Part shown: piece after piece, positions 57,723-64,000 of the stretch
How positions within the stretch are numbered: the stretch's first letter is position 1
How the letters are laid out: each line of letters starts with the position of its first letter
Source of the DNA: Escarpia spicata
Taxonomy: Eukaryota; Annelida; Polychaeta; Sabellida; Siboglinidae
DNA: 64,000 nucleotides
Direction: 5' to 3'
Assembly (NCBI GenBank): GCA_963995525.1
Contig: OZ023214.1
Coordinates: 31,059,518-31,123,517 of the forward strand
Program-made: the position numbers and the translations under genes
The notes under the pieces: model-generated
Database searches by the model: none
Told to the model about the DNA's origin: nothing
Seen by the model: the letters and a program-made list of their open reading frames with translations, nothing else

Positions 57723-59500
57723 GTGCAATACATTGCTGTAGCTACCTTGATGAGTCGATACTTACGACATATTGAAATGATAGACAAATCTCTGGTTTTA
57801 GATGGAGGGAACAAACCGCAACGTCACCTGTTAATAAACATTTAAGTAGGTATGTAATATATATTAAATATCACTTTGCAAGTTGGCATTAGATAGACCA
57901 CTTGGTGTACAGGGTAACTCTTTTTGTTTATCTACGTGTCACCCTTGCAGGCGTCTTGTAAATGTAATGTAATCTGAGCAATGTACTGGAACATCACAAA
58001 ATATCTTGTGCTTAAATGGTTAATCATAGTGATTATTAGATGGGCAGATCTGTTTAATGTTGTAACTAATTTTACTTTACATGACATCATGTGCAATAGG
58101 GACTTATTGCATAGTTATGTAGACACATCTTCTTTACCAGATATAGTTACTTCAGTGTCCAAATGAACAAGTTTCATTTAAACTTTGGTTGGAGTTTATA
58201 AAATAGAGTTTTTTTTAAGCCATAGCGGTTGCTAAGCAACTGAAAAAGTACAAAATGAGATGTTTCAATATTACATTTACAAAGTGAATGCCAAATTGGG
58301 GATCCATCTCTGTGTTCTGTTGGCTAATGTTGCGACTATTGTGAATTATGGTAATAACAAAACATTATGGTTTTAAAGAAGTCTTTAGATAAGTTAGTGT
58401 AGTTAAATAATTTATAACAGATGGATATTGTTGATTAGTGTTGGGTAAGATGGTGCATACCCCCACATGCAGTTGAAGCTAAGGCCAAGGGATTTCTTTC
58501 TGTCGTTACGTACAATTTAATATGGTTCTGTAAATAAGCATATACGTGAGGATGGGTTGATTAAGTGCCAAGATTGTGAAAATTGTTTGTTTTATAGATC
58601 TCTAGGGCGAGAGACTAAGATAAAGATGTAGGCATAATGTAGTTATTTTATCACAGGGTATTGTGTCAGTTGACAATTTAATGTGCAATATCAGTTTGCA
58701 GACATGAACCAGCTGGACAACATGTTTTAGAATATAAGTTATACTTGTTTTTATAAATTACTGCCTGTTTTATATATAACGTGCATGCATGAGATGAATA
58801 AAATTGCACACACCTTTCATGGCACTGTTTTCTTTTATGATTATCCGGATTTTGTTAATGGTCAATGTTTATTCTATTTGTTTCACTAGTCTGTTCATGA
58901 AGCAAATTGTTCTATTTCTTATGGAGAGATCATATATCTTTGCAACAAATAGAACAGCCCAGATGTTGTCTGGACTGCTCGTTTCTATGCAAATGCCCAT
59001 AATACAGGTACTGTTGTGCTGTATTTTATACTGTCATTAATTTAGCATTTATATACATAACAGGTTCTCCCTATCAATATACCGTAGGTCCAATCATCGA
59101 CTACCTTGATTCTCAGTATATTGACTCCAACATACATGTACATATCTTACATAGGCATCTCAACTCTGGAATCGGTTTAGCAGTCCTTTCTATTCGTTAT
59201 ACTTGTAAATGTCCTTATGTAGGGTATAACTGACAACAACAATGTGTGCCGATATGTCAGCATATTTATTCTAAAATACAGTGCATGATGGAAAAATATC
59301 GCCAAGTTGAATCTTTCATATAGAACTAGGCACAAATCTACAGCAGCTGTGAACATGTGCAAATATTCAAGCATTCAATTTATTCACAAATTCACCTGTC
59401 TGGACATTAATAAAATATTTGTGTTGAATATTAGTAGAGGTTCATGAAACTGCATATTAAGTGTTACTGCTTAATCAAGTATGATGTATATTCAACAGTA
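57723..59500. other. No gene recognised
   Basis: AT-rich sequence. A possible isolated exon lies at about 58891-59008 (TTTCACTAG acceptor, ATACAG|GTACTG donor; QIVLFLMERSYIFATNRT), but it has no partner and no recognised family, so I do not call it. Confidence 0.4.
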
Positions 59501-59506
59501 CGTAAA

Positions 59507-59625
59507 AGGTAAGTTCTTATATAGTGCAGTATCCAGTCCTCAGGACTGTTCAAAGCGCTTCACACTTTACTCCCTGACAGACCTGTTCAGTCGAACACCA
59601 TCTCGACTTCTCTGGGAAGTATGTA
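59507..59625 (-). mobile_element. SINE, minus strand, 5' truncated (copy D)
   Basis: GGTAAGTTCTTATATAGTGC through GACCTGTTCAGTCGAACACC matches the 3' third of copy A in reverse. Confidence 0.8.
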
Positions 59626-60359
59626 ATATATATGTAACTCGTAAAAACTTCACTTGTCACTTCGAAAGTTAAAACACATGATGCAAACTTATTTAGACAT
59701 TAGTAAAAACAGGTCACACTGCAAAGTTAAAACATTTCTACAAGCGAATCACAGGCACAGTATACACCTTTGTAGCAACAATGTTGTGCTGTCAGGTGAA
59801 ACCAAATCATGGCAAACATAATTTTAAGTGTGAATATAAGTAGTTGGATTGTATTTGTATAAAAGTCTTCATCATCTGCTAATATACACATTGTAAGAGT
59901 TAATAAGCAAGTGTAAATATATTATGCTTTCTCCATCAGTAGTGATCTACCTTTGAATGGTGTGAGTGACACATTACGTAGAGATAATAGAAGATTATTG
60001 GCTTAACAAGATAAGCTTATCAAACTAAACAAAGGACAAGTTATAACTGGCTAATTATATGAATGTATTAATACAGCACAGTAGGTATATTCATGTTAAT
60101 TGTCTACTCCTCAGTAGGGGATCGATGCAGGGTGTCACGACCGCTGTCTTGCATTCCCTACAGTAACACAAATAACAGCATTCATAAACATCTCATTTTG
60201 CCTGCATACATTGTTACTCTCAGACTATTTTAAATGGCAACTATCAGCAGGAAAAACTTTGAAACAAAATGTTATATGAGAATGAATAAACATCACAAAT
60301 TCTTATTTATGGGTGTACAACATTCAATGACTTATAATTACCCAAACATGCCAGAGAAC

Positions 60360-62336
60360 CTTCCACACAGAGCAGTTTATGCTGGGTGCTGTAGGTCAAC
60401 ACTTACCAGAGAACCTTCCATGGAAAGTAGTTTACACTGTATGTTCTGTAGGTCAACACTTACCAGAGAACCTTCCATAGGAAGTAGTTTAAATCAGGTG
60501 TTCTGTAGGTCAACACTTACCAGAGAACCTTCCATGGAAAGTAGTTTACACTGTATGTTCTGTAGGTCAACACTTACCAGAGAACCTTCCATAGGGAGTA
60601 GTTTAAATCAGGTGTTCTGTAGGTCAACACTTACAATAGAACCTTCCATAGAAAGTAGTTTACACTGTATGTTCTGTAGGTCAACACTTACCAGAGAACC
60701 TTCCATAGGGAGCAATTTAAATCAGGTGTTCTGTAGGTTAACACTTACAACAGAACCTTCCATAGAAAGTAGTTTACATCAGGTGTTCTGTAGGACAACA
60801 CTTACAGAGAAGCTTCCATAGAGAGCAGTTTACATCAGGTGTTCTGTAGGACAACACTTACAGAGAAATTTCCATAGAGAGCAGTTTACATCAGGTGTTC
60901 TGTAGGACAACACTCACAGAGAAGCTTCCATAGAAAGTAGTTTACATTGTGTGTTCTGTAGGACAACACTTACAGAGAAGCTTCCATAGAGAGCAGTTTA
61001 CATCAGTGTTCTGCAGGTCCACACTTATCAGAGAACTTTCCTTTGGAAGCAGTTTACATCAGGTATTCTGTATAATCTGAACCTTTCATAGAGAGCAGTT
61101 TACATCAGGCAGGTGTTCTGCAGGTCCTCCCTCACTTACCAGATAACTTTCCACATAGAGAGCAGTTTACATCAGGTGTTCTGCAGGGCCACACTTACCA
61201 GAGAACCTGCTACATACAGAGCAATTTACACCAGGAGTTCTGTAGGTCAACACTTATCAGAGAACCTTCCATAGAGAGCAGTGTACATCAGGTGTTCTGT
61301 TGATCAACACTTACAAGATAACCTTCCATAGAGAACAGTTTATATCAGGTGTTCTGTAGGACAACTCTTACAGAGAACCTTCCATAGAGAGCAGTTTAAA
61401 TCAGGTGTTCTGCAGGTCAACACTTACCAGAGAACCTTCCATAGAGAGCAGTTTACATCAGGTGTTCTGTAGATTAGCACTTACAATAGAACCTTCCATA
61501 GAAAGTAGTTTACATCATGTGTTCTGTAGGACAACACTTACAGAGAAGCTTCCATAGAGAGCAGTTTACATCAGGTGTTCTGTAGGACAACACTTACAAA
61601 GAAATTTCCATAGAGAGCAGTTTACATCAGGTGTTCTGTAGGACAACACTCACAGAGAAGCTTCCATAGAAAGTAGTTTACATTGTGTGTTCTGTAGGAC
61701 AACACTTACAGAGAAGCTTCCATAGAGAGCAGTTTACATCAGGCAGGTGTTCTGCAGGTCCTCCCTCACTTACCAAATAACTTTCCACATAGAGAGCAGT
61801 TTACATCAGGTGTTCTGCAGGGCCACACTTACCAGAGAACCTGCTATATACAGAGCAGTTTACACCAGGTCAACACTTATCAGAGAACCTTCCATAGAGA
61901 GCAGTGTACATCAGGTGTTCTGTAGGACAACTCTTACAGAGAACCTTCCTTAGAGAGCAGTTTACATCAAGTGTACTGAAGGTCAACACTTACCAGAGAA
62001 CCGTCCATATAGAGAGTAGTTTACATCGGGTGTTCTGTTGATCAACACTTACAGAGAACCTTCCATAGAGAGCAGTTTAAATCAGGTGTTCTGTAGGTCA
62101 ACACTTACCAGAGAACCCTCCACAGAGAGCAGTTTACATCAGGTGTTCTGTAGATCAACACTTACCAGATAACCTTCCTTAGATAGCATTTGACATCAGA
62201 TGTTCTGTAGATCGATACTTACCAGAGAACCTTCCATAGAGAGCAGTTTACATCAGGTGTTCTGTAGGTCAACATTTACCAGAGAACCTTCCATAAAGTG
62301 CAGTTTACATCAGGTGTTCTGTAGGTCAACACTTAC
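60360..62336 (-). repeat. Tandem array of a 57-bp exon-intron junction unit (~35 copies)
   Basis: On the minus strand each unit is 39 bases matching the 3' end of the exon at 62337-62477 (AACACC…CTCTCTATGGAAGGTTCTCTG), then the splice donor GTAAGT, then the 12 bases GTTGACCTACAG. Nearly all units therefore carry a consensus donor and an acceptor-like end. The exon's AGACGT is TGATGT in most units, giving a stop. A dimeric 114-bp pattern is visible at 60400-60780, and a ~0.63-0.74-kb higher-order duplication links 60780-61240 with 61510-61870. The long plus frame at 60234-60821 exists because 57 is divisible by three. Confidence 0.9.
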
Positions 62337-63539
62337 CAGAGGACCTTCCATGGAGAGCAGTTTACGTCTGGTGTTCTGCAGGTCACGATCCTTCATTCCT
62401 AACTCCCCCTTCAACGTCTGAATCTCGTAGTTCTTTCTCTTCAGTTTCTCCTTCTGTAGCCGTTTCTTTGCCATATCCTGTCAACAGACAATGGACACAG
62501 TGAAACAGCTACAGCAGAACCTGTCTTGGGTGACCAACCCTTCTGCACAAACAAAGTGGTCTCTCAAATGAGGTCATCTTCCAAAGCAGGTTGCAGGTGT
62601 TCAATGGGAGTAATAAGAGGTGCTATATCTGGCAGATAAAGATATTAGTACATTGTATAGTTATTTGTGGACCACTCATCCTGTCTTTCTATCTTCTGTA
62701 TTTATCATGCTATTCAGGGTGAACACGTTGAATATTACCGCCTGATTACTGATTGAATTTTGGCATGTTCTGGTCGCTTCCAATGGTGACCGCTTGGACA
62801 GTTTATGAAGTCATTGGTCGTGTTTGGCAGGTGAGTACTCACTGCACTCACATTATTGTTAAAAACTATCCGGGACTAGGGTTATGGTCGCGCAAGGCAA
62901 GTGGTCGCCCAAGAGAGAGGTCGTTCAAAACAGGTTTTACTGTACCACAACATGAACTATGATTTGTGACTTCTGAGAAGCAGTTAGTGGTGTGACTACT
63001 GGTCACTCTTGTGGCTTCGGTTGAGGGGAACTCACATAGGAGATGATAAGACTAGTGCTTAATAATGACCACCTTTCTGTCTTACTTATTGAAACATTCA
63101 TTAGTAGCAATACTCTAATCCAGATTGACGTTATAGGTATTTTATAGATGGCAAGCTTTTGGTATAAATTTGTTTACAAATGTATTGTGAAATTTTATTC
63201 AGATCACAACTATAAAGCTGAAGATACTTCAATGTTTTTATCAGCATTAAACATAACAGTGGTGACCCTGGCGGTGACCCCCCAGAGACAGCATATAAAG
63301 GTAAACTTAGCTATAATGTTTTGTAAAAGGCTAACTAGTTGAACAATATTTTGTAAGACCATAACATTATAACCACAATATCTACAGGCTAGTCAGTTAA
63401 TACAACGTTGCCGAGTGCTGAAGCAATTAGAATTACGATGAGAGACAGGAACACCGACCTTGCCCATGACATCCTCTGGAGGACAGTGGTGTTTGTGAAA
63501 GCCATTCTGGCATGCTCGCTCATTCTCCAGGTGGAAAGT
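62337..63539 (-). CDS. Two exons of a coiled-coil protein gene (partial)
   Basis: Exon 63459-63539 follows the acceptor TGATGTTGTTGCAG and encodes TFHLENERACQNGFHKHHC then PPEDVMGK. Its donor AAG|GTCGGT is weak. Exon 62337-62477 follows CTGTTGACAG and encodes 47 residues, DMAKKRLQKEKLKRKNYEIQ, TLKGELGMKDRDLQNTRRKL and LSMEGPL, ending at a consensus donor CTG|GTAAGT. Both exons are phase 0, so they join in frame. The second is a strongly charged, heptad-like coiled coil, as in centrosomal, ciliary or cytoskeletal scaffolds. I cannot name the family. The 5' end lies beyond the window or was not found, and no exon beyond the repeat array is recognised. Confidence 0.62.
62480..63455. other. Intron of the coiled-coil gene
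   Basis: Contains short plus-strand stretches with splice-like ends (62755-62830 ending CAG|GTGAGT, and about 63211-63300 ending AAAG|GTAAAC), but no consistent protein emerges. Confidence 0.4.
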
Positions 63540-64000
63540 CTGCAACAACATCAACAGTAATCTAGTCTTTAACTTTGACTGTATTTCATTGTTGGCATCA
63601 GGCTCACACTGCTCTACTGAAAGTTGCTTCCTCAAATGGCCCGTCATGAATCTGGTTCTTTGATGCCCAAATAGGTAGTGTGTGAATATTGTAAGCAGTA
63701 CACATGAATCTTCAGTGATTTCTCCTTTCTAGAAATTGACAGAAGAATTATTCTTACAATTGTATTATATTTCTTTATTTATTTTTTATGTGTTTAACAT
63801 TTCTCTTTCTTTTTTAATAATGTTAGTGACATTTTATATATGTATTTATTTGTTTATTGTTTTATTTGTTTAATACAATAAATTGGTTTGAACTGTATAT
63901 TTTGTCTAAAGCTATATAAGTATGGGTGTAGTCGTGTATGTGATTACAATGACCCATTGGGAATCAGGCTATAAACATAACATGATCACCACCATGTATA
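63540..64000. other. No further exon recognised
   Basis: AT-rich sequence with TTTATTT-type runs at 63770-63890. The minus-strand frame here continues upstream of the 63539 acceptor only as intron. Confidence 0.45.

Noticed and set aside
58804..59040. Hydrophobic plus-strand frame with splice-like ends
   Set aside because: No partner exon, no recognised family, and it lies beyond the stop codon and a polyadenylation hexamer of the upstream gene.
60234..60821. 195-aa plus-strand open frame with repeating CRSTLTREPSIESSLHQ units
   Set aside because: It is produced by a 57-bp tandem repeat whose length is a multiple of three. The parental sequence is coding on the opposite strand and its derived units are intronic.
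60360..62400. CRISPR-like array or bacterial repeat
   Set aside because: Units are contiguous with no unique spacers, and the context is eukaryotic.

Overview
This is a eukaryotic, AT-rich, repeat-dense window from an invertebrate animal. The evidence is a Toll-like receptor gene, spliced genes with GT-AG introns, CR1/L2-type and RTE-type LINEs, a Ty3/Gypsy LTR element, tRNA-derived SINEs, foldback elements and long (TG)n tracts. Expanded TLR families of this kind fit a marine invertebrate (mollusc, brachiopod, amphioxus or similar). I cannot name the phylum or species from sequence alone.

Left part (1-20.3 kb). Almost all of it is repeats. There is an L2/CR1-like LINE that has lost its reverse transcriptase (1.7-3.5 kb), a 229-bp TTAG-flanked MITE (3.8-4.0 kb) and dispersed copies of a repeat family that recur at 29 kb and 37-41 kb. 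A decayed minus-strand LINE lies at 9.8-13.3 kb, with a second 3' fragment at 17.2-18.4 kb. A decayed RTE-type LINE (15.0-16.3 kb) is followed by an 850-bp foldback element with target duplication (16.36-17.21 kb) and a ~0.74-kb tandem duplication (18.8-20.3 kb).

Centre (21.8-28.4 kb). One intact, single-coding-exon Toll-like receptor (minus strand, 900 aa) lies here. It has a truncated, frameshifted TLR pseudogene next to it, and direct repeats around the pseudogene mark unequal exchange. A (GT)n tract of about 94 units sits about 100 bp upstream of the TLR start codon, probably inside a 5'UTR intron.

Middle right (28.4-44.2 kb). A tRNA-headed SINE comes first. A ~7.5-kb insertion (29.70-37.26 kb) follows, inside a repeat whose uninterrupted paralogue is the first 760 bases of the window. 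A complete-ended Gypsy element (30108-34364, 182-bp LTRs, CTTCC target duplication) is nested inside that insertion. A decayed CR1 LINE with a PHD-like N-terminal region lies at 41.5-44.2 kb.

Right part (44-64 kb). The best-supported multi-exon gene is here. Nine plus-strand exons, all phase-compatible, run from 48865 to 57033 and encode a ~351-residue multipass membrane protein. It has an N-terminal ExxxLL sorting signal, a Cys cluster before TM1 and a C-terminal PPAY motif, an architecture that recalls lysosomal LAPTM-type proteins. Its first intron is filled with nested LINEs and a SINE. At the right edge, two minus-strand exons belong to a partly contained coiled-coil gene. The intron after the second exon carries about 35 copies of a 57-bp tandem repeat made from that exon's own 3' end, its splice donor and the first 18 intron bases.
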